Part shown: piece after piece, positions 26,767 through 35,311 of the stretch
Layout of the letters: each line of letters opens with the position of its first letter
Numbering within the stretch: position 1 is the stretch's first letter
Assembly: GCA_963842575.1 (NCBI GenBank)
Contig: CAWJGS010000001.1
Location: 248,001-312,000 of the forward strand
Source: JACDER01 sp963842575
GTDB lineage: Bacteria > Actinomycetota > Thermoleophilia > Gaiellales > Gaiellaceae
Direction of reading: 5' to 3'
DNA length: 64,000 nt
Made by a program: the position numbers and the translations under genes
The notes under the pieces: generated by a model
The model's database searches: none
What the model was told of the DNA's origin: nothing
What the model saw: the letters and a program-made list of their open reading frames with translations, nothing else

Positions 26767-29028
26767 TCGAGCTGGCTACCGCCCGAAGCGGCTCCTCATC
26801 GGCCGGCCGCGACTCGACGCGCGAGCTCGACAGCACGCTCCTCCCGAAATTCCTCGCGCTGCCGGTCTTCTCGTCCGACCCGATCTCCTCCGTCGCCTAC
26901 GCGACCGAGGCGGCGCTCGCCGTGCTCGTCGCGACGCTCGCTATCGCGGCGCATCTCGTCTTCCCGCTCTCGATCGCGATCTCGATCTTCATGGTCATCG
27001 TCGTCCTCTCGTACGTCCAGGGAGTGAAGGCGTACGCGTCGAGCGGCGGCTCGTACGTCTTCGCGAAGGAGAACCTCGGGAACGCTGCCGGCGCTGGTGG
27101 CCGGAGCATCGCTGCTGGTCGACTACGTGCTGACCGTCGCGGTCTCGGTCGCGGCCGGCGTTTTCGCGCTGACCTCGGCCGTCCCCGGGCTGGAGTCGCA
27201 CCGGGTCGCGCTCTCGCTCGGCTGCATCGTGCTCCTCACGCTCGGAAACCTGCGCGGCGTCCGCGAGTCGGGCTTCCTGTTCGCGTTCCCGACGTACGGC
27301 TTCCTGCTCGTCCTGTACGGGACGCTCGCGGTCGGCATCGGGAAGTGCGCCGTTCGGGACGTGCCCGCACGGCGACCGTGCCGCATCCGCTCGCGACGCG
27401 GAGCGGGAGCGCTGAGCATCTTCGTCGTGCTCAAGGCCTTCGCCTCGGGCTCGGTCGCTCTGACCGGGACGGAGTCGATTTCGAACGGCGTCACCGCCTT
27501 CAAGCATCCGCAGGCGCAGAACGCGGCGCGGACGCTGCTGATCATGGTCACGATCGCGGTCACGCTCTTCCTCGGCGTCTCGTGGCTGGCGGTGCAAGAT
27601 GCACGCGCTGCCGAGCTCGACCGACTCGGTGCTCTCCCAGATCGGCCGGGCCGTCTTCCCGGCGCACTCGTCCGGCTCGATCGTCTACTACCTGCTGCAG
27701 GCGTTCACGCTCGCCATCCTCGTCCTCGCCGCGAACACCTCGTACCAGGGCTTCCCGCGGCTCGCCGGCGCTGCTCGCCCGCGACAGGTTCGTGCCGCGG
27801 CAGTTCATGAACCTCGGCGACCGGCTCGTCTTCTCGAACGGGATCGTGATCCTGGCCGGCTTCTCGGCGCTGCTGATCGTCGCCTTCCGCGCGAACGTGA
27901 ACTCGCTGATCCACCTGTACGTGATCGGCGTCTTCACCGCCTTCACGCTGGCGCAGGCCGGGATGGTCAGGCACTGGTTCCGCGAGCGCGGACGGGCAGG
28001 TGGCGGCTGAAGGCGGCGCTCAACGGCGTCGGCGCGGCGGTCGACGGCGCTCGTGACCGTGATCGTGGTCCTGACGAAGTTCGCCGACGGGGCGTGGATG
28101 GTGATCGTCGCCATCCCGATCCTGATCGGCCTCTTCTACGCGGTCCGGCGTCACTACCGATCGATCGGACGCCGGCTGCGCGCCAAGGTGCCCGCCGTGC
28201 TCGCCCGGCCCGACCCGGAGAACACCGTCGTCCTCTACGTCGAGCGGCTGGACGACGCCACGCGCGAGGCGCTCTGGTACGCGCGGACGGATCGGCGAAC
28301 GGCGACGTGCGGGCGATCCACGTTCCCTTCCCGGACAGCGACCCGGGCATCCGGCCGCGCTTCTTCGAGCTTGCCGAGGGCAAGCCCGCACCTCGAGATC
28401 CTCGAGCCGGAGGACGAGCCGCTCGACGCGGTCTTCGAGTACATCTGGGCCTTCCCGCACGGCGAGGGCGACTTCGTCTCGGTCGTGATTCCCGAGCTCT
28501 TCCGCAAGCCGTCGCTCGTCGCTGCGGTCATGCGGCGCTCCACGTTCATGCTCAAGCTGCGGCTGCTGCGCGAGCCGGGTGTCGTCGTGACCGACGTCCC
28601 GCAGGTGGCGGGCCAGAGGTTCGAGCCGCTGCGCGCCGAGTGCGTCGTCCCCGTCTCCGGGATCAACGCGGTGTCGGTCGCGCGCTCTCGTGTACGCGCA
28701 GGGACTCGGGCTCGAGCGGACGCGGGCGGTCTTCTTCTCGCAAGAGGAGGGCGACTCGCTCGAGCTGGAGGCGGGATGGGGCCGGCTCGGTCTGGACATC
28801 CCGCTCGAGGTGATCGACGCGCCCTACCGCGACCTGGGCAAGCCGTTGCTCCGCTACCTGCGTGCCAGCACGGACGATCCCGAGACCGTCGTCAACGTCG
28901 TCATGCCCGAGCTGGTTGTGCGCGGCACGGATCGGTTGCTGCACAACCAGCGCGCGCTCTACCTCAAGCGGCTCCTGCTCTTCGAGCCGCGCGTGATCCT
29001 CACGAGCGTTCCGTACCAGCTGCTGTAG
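26763..29028 (+). CDS. kimA: KimA-type potassium importer (APC superfamily, frame broken)
   Basis: About 750 residues when frames are joined. The N-terminal LPKFLALPVFSSDPISSVAY, then YASSGGSYVFAKENLG, LLVDYVLTVAVSVAAGVFAL, LKAFASGSVALTGTESISNG and LVLAANTSYQGFPRLA all follow the KimA (YdaO) pattern of a high-affinity proton-potassium symporter with about 12 TM helices. The C-terminus holds two successive USP-like cytoplasmic segments, whereas Bacillus KimA has one; the second ends LLHNQRALYLKRLLLF. Frame changes occur near 27085, 27345, 27595, 27775, 28005, 28060, 28285, 28380 and 28680. The 3' end overlaps the convergent kdpE gene by 29 bp. Confidence 0.75.
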
Positions 29029-29703
29029 CGTCGACGAGTCTGTAGCCCACGCCGGGCTCGGTCAGGAGATAGCGCGGCCGCGCGGGGTCGGGCTCGATCT
29101 TCCGGCGCAGCTGCGAGACGTACACGTGCAGATAGTGGGACTCCTGCGCGTACCCCGGGCCCCAGACCTCGCGCAGGAGGGCGGGATGGGTGAAGAGCTT
29201 CCCCGGGCTCTGGGCGAGGACGCGCAGGAGGTCGTACTCGGTGCGCGTCAGCGCCACCGGGCGGTCCCGGACCAGACCGCCCGCTTCTCCAGGTCGATCT
29301 TGAGGTCGCCCAGCTCCAGAACAGGGTCGGCGGACGGAGCCGACCGGCGCAGAGCCGCCCGCAGCCGCGCGAGCAGTTCCTCGACGCTGAACGGCTTCGT
29401 GACGTAGTCGTCCGCGCCCGCGTCCAGCGCCGCGACCTTCTCCCGCTCGTCGCCGACGACGGAGAGGACGAGGATCGGCGCGCTCGTCCACTCACGCAGA
29501 CGGCGGGCGACGTCGGTTCCGGTGCCGTCCGGCAGGACGAGATCGAGGATGACCGCGTCCGGTGGATGGGAGCCCGCAGCCATGAGCGCACCCGCCGCGT
29601 CGGCGGCGGTCTCGACCTCGTAGCCGGCGGCGCGCAGGCTCGTCTGCAGCGCGCGCAGGATCTGCGGCTCGTCGTCGACGACGAGGACGCGGAGAGGGCT
29701 CAC
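29000..29703 (-). CDS. kdpE: KdpE-like response regulator (one frameshift)
   Basis: About 235 residues. The receiver has VLVVDDEPQILRAL, Asp in VILDLVLPDGTG and Lys in DDYVTKPFSVEE. The winged helix contains LTRTEYDLLRVLAQSPGKL, SHYLHVYVSQLRRKIE and EPGVGYRL. The frame shifts once near 29275, between VWSG and RPVALTRTEY. It starts at a GTG overlapping the kinase stop. The KdpD-like partner and the adjacent potassium importer support a potassium-responsive regulator. Confidence 0.85.
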
Positions 29704-31064
29704 GATGCCCGCGCCGGGACCCGCGCGGCGGGCAGCGAGATCGCGATCGTGGTTCCTCCTTCGCCCGGGGGCTCGACCCACACCCGGCCGCCGTTCACCT
29801 CCGTGAAGCCGCGGACGATGGCCAGGCCCAGCCCGCTCCCGCCGCTCCGTCCTCGCGAGAACGGCTCGAAGACGCGGTCGAGGTCGCTCGCGGGGATGCC
29901 CGGGCCGCCGTCCGTCACGCGTACGACGACCTCTCGCCCGTGGAGCTCGGCGGTGAGCCGGATCGGCTCGGTCGGCGAGAACCGGATGGCGTTCTCGATC
30001 ACGTTGGCCAGCACTCGCTCGATCTGGCCCGCATCGACCTGGACGACGAGCGGATGCGGAGGCAGCGAGACGGCCACCCGGTCGGACTCGCGCCCCACCA
30101 TGTCCAGCGAGCGCACGACCAGATCGTCCAGCGTCCAGAGAGCGGCGTCGGGACGGGCACCGCCCGCCTCGAGCAGCGACAGGTCGAGCAGGTTCCCGAC
30201 CAGCCGGTCGAGACGCTTCGTCTCGATCCGCATCGACTCCAGGAGCTCCTCGCGTTCGGTTTTCGTGAGCTCCAGCGTCTGGAGGCTCTCCGCGGCCGCG
30301 CGGATCGCCGTGAGCGGCGAGCGCAGGTCGTGGCTGACCGAGCGGAGGACGGCGGTCTTGGCCGCGTCGCTCCGTCTGAACGTCTCCGCCTCGAGCGCCT
30401 TGGCTCGGAGCCGCTCGCGGTCGAGGGCCACGGCGAGGAGCGAGGCCAGCGCCGGCAGGAGCCGGGCCGCCGTCCCCGGGTCGATGGCTGCGCCGGCGGG
30501 AAGGAAGAGCCTTCCGACGTGCCTGCTTCCGGCCTGGAGGTCGAGGGCCGACTCGTTCGCGCCCGGCCGGCGGCGCGAGTCGAGCTCGATCCGTCCTCCG
30601 ACCACTCCCAGGGCGCGGGCCGCGTCGTCGGCGATGACCGCGATCTGGCTTGGGACGTCTTCCGCCTGCAGCAGCGCAGCCGAGGCACGGGCGAGCACGC
30701 TTGCCTCCCGTTCCCGCTGCTCGGCGTCCGCGGCGCGCCGGCGTGCCCGTGCCGCGAGCTCGCTCACGACGATCGCCGTCAAGAGGTACACGGCGAGCGC
30801 GACCCAGTTCTCGGAGTCGCGCAGCGAGAAAGTGTGCGTGGGCGGGAGGAAGAACCAGTTGAAGGCGAGCATGCTCAGCACCGACACGCCCACCGCGTAG
30901 GTCAGTCCGAAGAGGACGGCCACGGGCAGAACGGCGAAGAGGTAGAGGACGCCCAGGCTGAGGACGGGGGCGACCTCCCGCAGCCCGAAGATGACCGCGG
31001 TCACGACAGCGACGCAGGCGACGCCGAACACGGCCCCGATCAGAACCCGCGTCCAGCCCTTCAT
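29700..31064 (-). CDS. KdpD-like sensor histidine kinase lacking the N-terminal KdpD domain
   Basis: 454 residues. Four N-terminal TM helices (about 8-105) form a DUF4118-type sensor including FNWFFLPPTHTFSL, which is a KdpD signature. A GAF-like region follows. The HisKA H-box is SVSHDLRSPLTAIRAA, and the ATPase has NVIENAIRFS, DGGPGIPASD and GSGLGLAIVRG. The large cytoplasmic KdpD and USP domains of E. coli KdpD are absent; a USP-like protein is encoded separately at 26336. It is divergent from the sulfotransferase at 31091, with 26 bp between starts. Confidence 0.87.
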   Translation of the reverse strand: MKGWTRVLIGAVFGVACVAVVTAVIFGLREVAPVLSLGVLYLFAVLPVAVLFGLTYAVGVSVLSMLAFNWFFLPPTHTFSLRDSENWVALAVYLLTAIVVSELAARARRRAADAEQREREASVLARASAALLQAEDVPSQIAVIADDAARALGVVGGRIELDSRRRPGANESALDLQAGSRHVGRLFLPAGAAIDPGTAARLLPALASLLAVALDRERLRAKALEAETFRRSDAAKTAVLRSVSHDLRSPLTAIRAAAESLQTLELTKTEREELLESMRIETKRLDRLVGNLLDLSLLEAGGARPDAALWTLDDLVVRSLDMVGRESDRVAVSLPPHPLVVQVDAGQIERVLANVIENAIRFSPTEPIRLTAELHGREVVVRVTDGGPGIPASDLDRVFEPFSRGRSGGSGLGLAIVRGFTEVNGGRVWVEPPGEGGTTIAISLPAARVPARAS

Positions 31065-31090
31065 ACGGAAGAGGATAGGTTGGAGAGGCC

Positions 31091-31939
31091 GTGCCGACGC
31101 AGATCGCAGAGCTGATCCCGAAGCTCCCCGAGCCCGTGCGTGCGCTCCCGCGGACGGCGATCTGGGCGTACGGGACGGCGACCGCGGCGCTGCGTCCGCT
31201 TCCGACGGCGCTGATCATCGGGGCGCAGAAGGCCGGGACGACCGCGCTCTACGCCTGGCTGCGCGACCATCCTGCCGTCGTCGGGCCGGTCTGGAAGGAG
31301 GTCAACTACTTCGACCGCCGGTATGCGAAGGGACCACGCTGGTATCGCGGAAACTTTCCACGGGCCCGCGGCGCGTCGGTCGTGCTCGAGGCGACGCCGG
31401 GCTACCTCTTCCATCCGCAGGCCCCACAACGCGTGCGCGAGCTCATCCCGGATGCGCGCCTTGTAGCGCTCGTGCGCGAGCCGGTCGGTAGGGCGTACTC
31501 CCACTATCAGCACGAGGTGGCGCTCGGGCGCGAGCCGCTTTCGTTCGAGCAGGCCGTCGCGGCCGAGGACGAGCGCATGGACGGCGAGCTCGACCGGATG
31601 CTGGCCGATCCGGCGTACTTCAGCCACGCGTGGTGGAACTACACCTACCTCGCGCGCGGGCGCTACGCCGAGCAGCTCGAGCGCTGGCTGGAGGTCTTCC
31701 CGGAGGAGCAGCTGCTCGTCATCCCGACCGAGGACTTGACGCAGCGGCCGCGTGAGACGTACGCGCGCGTCCTCGAGCACGTGCGGGCTCCTGCGCACGA
31801 CCTGGGCGAGTATCCACGCGTCTATGCGCGCGACTACGACGAGATGAGCCCCGAGACGCGCGCCCGGCTGAAGGAGAAGTTCGCGGAGCCGAACCGGCGC
31901 CTGTACGAGCTGCTCGGCCGCGACCTGGGATGGACGTGA
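31091..31939 (+). CDS. PAPS-dependent sulfotransferase
   Basis: 282 residues from a GTG. The 5'-phosphosulfate loop is IIGAQKAGTTALYAWL, and the 3'-phosphate site is LVREPVGRAYSHYQHE. It also has EATPGYLFHP and LLVIPTEDLTQRPRETY. This is the carbohydrate/NodH-like sulfotransferase type, which transfers sulfate from PAPS to a hydroxyl acceptor. It overlaps the arginase start by ten bases, although the functions do not obviously connect. Confidence 0.9.
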   Translation: MPTQIAELIPKLPEPVRALPRTAIWAYGTATAALRPLPTALIIGAQKAGTTALYAWLRDHPAVVGPVWKEVNYFDRRYAKGPRWYRGNFPRARGASVVLEATPGYLFHPQAPQRVRELIPDARLVALVREPVGRAYSHYQHEVALGREPLSFEQAVAAEDERMDGELDRMLADPAYFSHAWWNYTYLARGRYAEQLERWLEVFPEEQLLVIPTEDLTQRPRETYARVLEHVRAPAHDLGEYPRVYARDYDEMSPETRARLKEKFAEPNRRLYELLGRDLGWT

Positions 31940-32865
31940 GCCGGCCCGTTGCCGTCATCGGCGCGGCCCTCGACCTCGGCGCCGGCCGGCGCGGTGTGGA
32001 CATGGGCCCCTCGGCGATCCGCTACGCGGGGCTGGAGGCCCGTCTGTCGGCGCTCGGCCGCTCGGTCACCGACTGGGGCAACGTCCAGACGGCGGTGGCC
32101 GAGGCGTCGAACGTGGGGGACGCGCGCGTGCGCTTCCTGCCCGAGATCATCGCCGCGTGCGAGCAGGTCGCCGGGCTCGTCTCCCGTGCGGTCGAGCAGG
32201 GCTGCCTGCCGCTCGTGCTCGGCGGCGACCACTCGGTCGCGCTCGGCACGCTCGGCGGCCTCGCGGCCCAGAGTGGGCCCGGCGGCGTCCTCTGGATCGA
32301 CGCGCACGGCGACCTGAACCGTCCCCAGACCACCCCGAGCGGCAACGTCCACGGGATGCCGCTGGCCGCGGCGCTCGGGCTCGCGGGCCCGGAGTTCGAG
32401 AGCGACGCGTGGCCGCTTCCGGCCGCCGATCCGGAGCGGGTGGCGATCGTGGGCGTGCGCCAGCTGGACGACGGCGAGCGCCGGCTGCTCGATGGGCTCG
32501 GCGTGCGCGTCTTCACGATGAGCGAGATCGACAGGATCGGGATGGAACGCGCCATTCGCGAGTCGCTGGAGCGGATCGCGGGGCCCGGGTTCGTCCACGT
32601 CAGCCTCGATCTCGACGCGCTCGATCCGGAGATAGCGCCGGGCGTGGGGACACCCGTGCGCGGAGGGCTTTCCTACCGTGAGGCGCACCTCGCGATGGAG
32701 CTCGTGGCGGAGTCGGGTATCGCCGGGTCGCTCGAGGTGGTCGAGGTCAACCCGATTCTCGACCGCGAGAACGCGACCGCGGAGCTGGCTGTGGAGCTGG
32801 TCGCGAGTGCGCTCGGGCGCGACGATTCTGTAACAACTTACACCGGGGTCAGACCCCTCGATTAA
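31930..32865 (+). CDS. rocF: Arginase
   Basis: 311 residues. Manganese-site motifs are LGGDHSVALGT, WIDAHGDLN and SLDLDALDPEIAPGVGTP, followed by GGLSYREAHLAME. The DAHGDLN form and the SGNVHGMPLA segment match bacillar RocF-type arginases more than agmatinases. It hydrolyses arginine to ornithine and urea. The last residues (about TYTGVRPLD) are encoded by a palindromic repeat that runs into the stop codon, so the native C-terminus has been replaced or extended. Confidence 0.9.
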   Translation: MDVSRPVAVIGAALDLGAGRRGVDMGPSAIRYAGLEARLSALGRSVTDWGNVQTAVAEASNVGDARVRFLPEIIAACEQVAGLVSRAVEQGCLPLVLGGDHSVALGTLGGLAAQSGPGGVLWIDAHGDLNRPQTTPSGNVHGMPLAAALGLAGPEFESDAWPLPAADPERVAIVGVRQLDDGERRLLDGLGVRVFTMSEIDRIGMERAIRESLERIAGPGFVHVSLDLDALDPEIAPGVGTPVRGGLSYREAHLAMELVAESGIAGSLEVVEVNPILDRENATAELAVELVASALGRDDSVTTYTGVRPLD

Positions 32866-32877
32866 CCGGGGTCAGCC
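32842..32877. repeat. Two partial copies of the ACCGGGGTCAGACCCCGGT repeat
   Basis: ACCGGGGTCAGACCCC at 32842 and ACCGGGGTCAGCCC at 32865 are partial copies of the perfect 19-bp palindrome found at 43681. They lie between the convergent arginase and ETF genes and overlap the arginase stop. A REP-like or terminator role is possible. Confidence 0.65.
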
Positions 32878-32884
32878 CTGGTCT

Positions 32885-34591
32885 CTAAGAGGCAGAAGTG
32901 GAGTTCGAACGAAGCTCGCGCCAGTCGCCGGCGAAGGTGACGTCCGCCCACTCGGCCGCCTCGGAGCCGACCGCCGCCACGACAGCCGCCTTGACGAAGC
33001 CGTCCAGCTCCTCCGGCGTGCCGTCGAGGCCGACGCCGATCAGGAGGCGCGGCGCAACCGGCCGGCCGTAGAGGCCGATCTGCCGGTGTGGCGGCAGGTC
33101 CGGATGGGAGCCGCCGACCGCGACGCCGTCGAGCTCTTCGAGGTTCGCCTGCGGCCCGGCGAAGACGACCACGTCCGCGGCGTCGAGGTCGAGCCCGGTC
33201 CGCTCGTCGTGTCGCTGTTCCACGAGCCGGGCGCTCTGGGCCGGCAGGCTCTCCAGCTCGAACGAGCGAACCTCAGCCTCTTCGTCGCGCGGTTCCAGTG
33301 GTTCGTACATTCGCGCCCGCACGGTCGCAAACTGCGGCGTCGTTCGCCCCATGATCACCGAGACGATGTTGCCTCCATAAGCGGGCTTCGTTTGCAGCAG
33401 GCGCCCCGCCTTGGCGATGTCTACCGCGACGCAGTCCCCGGTCATGCCGAGCTCCAGGTCGCCGGCGACGCGCGGCCCGAGATCGCGCCCGAACGCACTG
33501 GCGGGGATGAGCAGGAGGTGGGGGCGTTCGCGCTCCACCACCTGGCCGAGAGCGCTCGCCCAGATCTCCGGCTGGTACGAGCCGAGCTGCTCGTCGTCGA
33601 CGACTACGACGACCTCGGCCCCGCGGCGACCCAGCTCCTGCGCGACCTCGCCGATCTCGTGCCCCAGCACGAGCGCGACGTTGCGCCCGCCGAGCTTGCC
33701 GGCGAGCGCGCGGCCCCGGGCGAGCAGCTCGAGCGAGTGGCGCGTCGGCTGTCCGCGGTCGAGCTCGACCAGCGTCCACGAGTCGTAGTGAGCGGCCGGC
33801 TTCTCGGCGATGTTGTCGGGCTTGTCCCAGGACGTCTCGGGCGGCGGACGCTCGGCGAGGAGCGCCTCGATTGCGGCGCGCGCTTCTCCGGCATCCGTGT
33901 GGAAGAGGCCTGCCCGTTCCGGAGTCACGTCGCGCACCGCGAGCACGCGCGTCGGAGAGCCGGTCTGGCCAAAGCGCTTGTCGCCCTCCTGGACGTCGTC
34001 CACGAGGTCGCTCGCGGTCCATGTCTCGATGGCGCCGTCCCCGGCGCCGGTCTCGTCGGTCACGGCCTCCCCGACCGAGACCACCGCCGGCAGCGGCAGC
34101 TCGAACGTCGCCTCGCCCGTGTCGGTCTCGCGTATGACCCGCAGCCCCTCCTCGAGCGACGCCGCATTCGTGAGGTGCGGAACCTCGAGGAAGGCGGCCA
34201 CCTCCGGCGGCACCTGCCAGGTCTCCGAGTCGACGGTCTTCCGGCCGCACAGAACGAGGTCGAAGCCTTCCTTCCGCAGCGCGAGCGCGAGCGTGCGCGA
34301 GGTGCCGAGTGTGTCCGCGACCGCGAAGACCTTGTCGGAGAGGAGGATCGCGCGGTCGGCGCCGATCCCCAGCGCCTCGCGCAGGGCGTCCTCGGCCTGG
34401 GGCGGGCCCATCGTCATCGCGACGACCTCGCCGCCTGCCTGCTCGCGCAGCCGCACCGCCGCGGCGACCGCGGCGCGGTCGAAGGGGTTGAGGATGAGCG
34501 GGACGCCCTCGCGCTTGAGGGTCTTCGTCTCCTCGTTGAACTCGATGGCGGTCGGCTCGGGAACCTGCTTGACGAGGCAGACGATCTTCAC
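32885..34591 (-). CDS. Fused electron-transfer flavoprotein, EtfB-EtfA order
   Basis: 568 residues from a GTG (VKIVCLVKQVPEPTAIEF). Residues about 1-255 are an EtfB domain; about 275-568 resemble EtfA (VALVLGHEIGEVAQELG ... LLIPASAFGRDLGPRVAGDL ... YGGNIVSVIM). The nucleotide loops deviate. The EtfB AMP loop reads CGRKTVDSETWQVPPE. The EtfA FAD region has GPQANLEEL where GRG is usual, QIGLYG for QIGQTG, and GLDGTPEELDG where GISGAIQHLAG is usual. FAD binding may therefore be altered or lost. No ETF dehydrogenase partner is encoded nearby. Confidence 0.85.
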   Translation of the reverse strand: MKIVCLVKQVPEPTAIEFNEETKTLKREGVPLILNPFDRAAVAAAVRLREQAGGEVVAMTMGPPQAEDALREALGIGADRAILLSDKVFAVADTLGTSRTLALALRKEGFDLVLCGRKTVDSETWQVPPEVAAFLEVPHLTNAASLEEGLRVIRETDTGEATFELPLPAVVSVGEAVTDETGAGDGAIETWTASDLVDDVQEGDKRFGQTGSPTRVLAVRDVTPERAGLFHTDAGEARAAIEALLAERPPPETSWDKPDNIAEKPAAHYDSWTLVELDRGQPTRHSLELLARGRALAGKLGGRNVALVLGHEIGEVAQELGRRGAEVVVVVDDEQLGSYQPEIWASALGQVVERERPHLLLIPASAFGRDLGPRVAGDLELGMTGDCVAVDIAKAGRLLQTKPAYGGNIVSVIMGRTTPQFATVRARMYEPLEPRDEEAEVRSFELESLPAQSARLVEQRHDERTGLDLDAADVVVFAGPQANLEELDGVAVGGSHPDLPPHRQIGLYGRPVAPRLLIGVGLDGTPEELDGFVKAAVVAAVGSEAAEWADVTFAGDWRELRSNSTSAS

Positions 34592-34639
34592 CTCTGTCAG
34601 CCTACTAGGGTGCACCGCCCGGCGGATACGGCGCACTAG

Positions 34640-35311
34640 ATGCTCGCAGCCCTCTACGACATCCATGGGAACGTGCCCGCACTGGAGGCTGTGCTGGCGG
34701 ACGCGAGCGAGGCCGGCGCCGATCACTGGCTCCTCGGCGGCGACTACGGGGCATGGTCGCCCTGGCCGCAGGAGACGATCGCGCTGCTGCAGACGCTCCC
34801 GAGCACGACGTGGATTCGTGGGAACGGCGAGCGGTGGGTGAGAGAGCTCCCCTGGGACCGGCCGGACGTGGCCGAGATGCTGGAGAACTACGACTCCGGC
34901 TTCGGCAACGACGAGGGCTGGCTCTATTCGCTGCAGGCGCAGGCCGAGCACGACGGCGTCCTTTACGTGCACGGCTCGCCGCAGCGCGACGACGACAGCT
35001 TCGCCCCCGAGCCGGGCCCGAAGGACCTCGAGCTGCTGGCCGGCATCCACAACCGCACGATCGTCTTCGGACACAGCCACCAGCAGTTCCAACGGGAGGG
35101 GCCGTCCGGCACGTACCTCGTCAACCCCGGCAGCGTCGGGATGCCGCTGGACGGGGACGTCAGCGCCGCGTACGCGCTCTGGCACGGCGGCCGCTCCTTC
35201 GAGCTTCGCCGCGCCGAGTACGACTTCGAGAAGGCTGCCGCGGCCTACGAAGCGCTCGGGTCGCCGTTCGGGAAGATGGCGGCGAAGCGCATCCGCCGGG
35301 GCTCGGACTAA
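34640..35311 (+). CDS. Calcineurin-like metallophosphoesterase
   Basis: 223 residues. Metal ligands are visible in LYDIHGNVPALEAVL, LLGGDYGAW, IRGNGERW, YVHGSPQ and VFGHSHQQF. The domain resembles the YfcE/MJ0936-like phosphodiesterases, but here DxHGN replaces the usual DTHG form. The substrate is unknown. It is divergent from the ETF gene with 48 bp between starts, and its stop overlaps the rarA stop. Confidence 0.87.
   Translation: MLAALYDIHGNVPALEAVLADASEAGADHWLLGGDYGAWSPWPQETIALLQTLPSTTWIRGNGERWVRELPWDRPDVAEMLENYDSGFGNDEGWLYSLQAQAEHDGVLYVHGSPQRDDDSFAPEPGPKDLELLAGIHNRTIVFGHSHQQFQREGPSGTYLVNPGSVGMPLDGDVSAAYALWHGGRSFELRRAEYDFEKAAAAYEALGSPFGKMAAKRIRRGSD

Noticed and set aside
33086..34639. 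A 517-codon plus-strand frame opposite the ETF gene
   Set aside because: It is the complement of the fused ETF coding sequence. Long antisense frames are common at this GC content.
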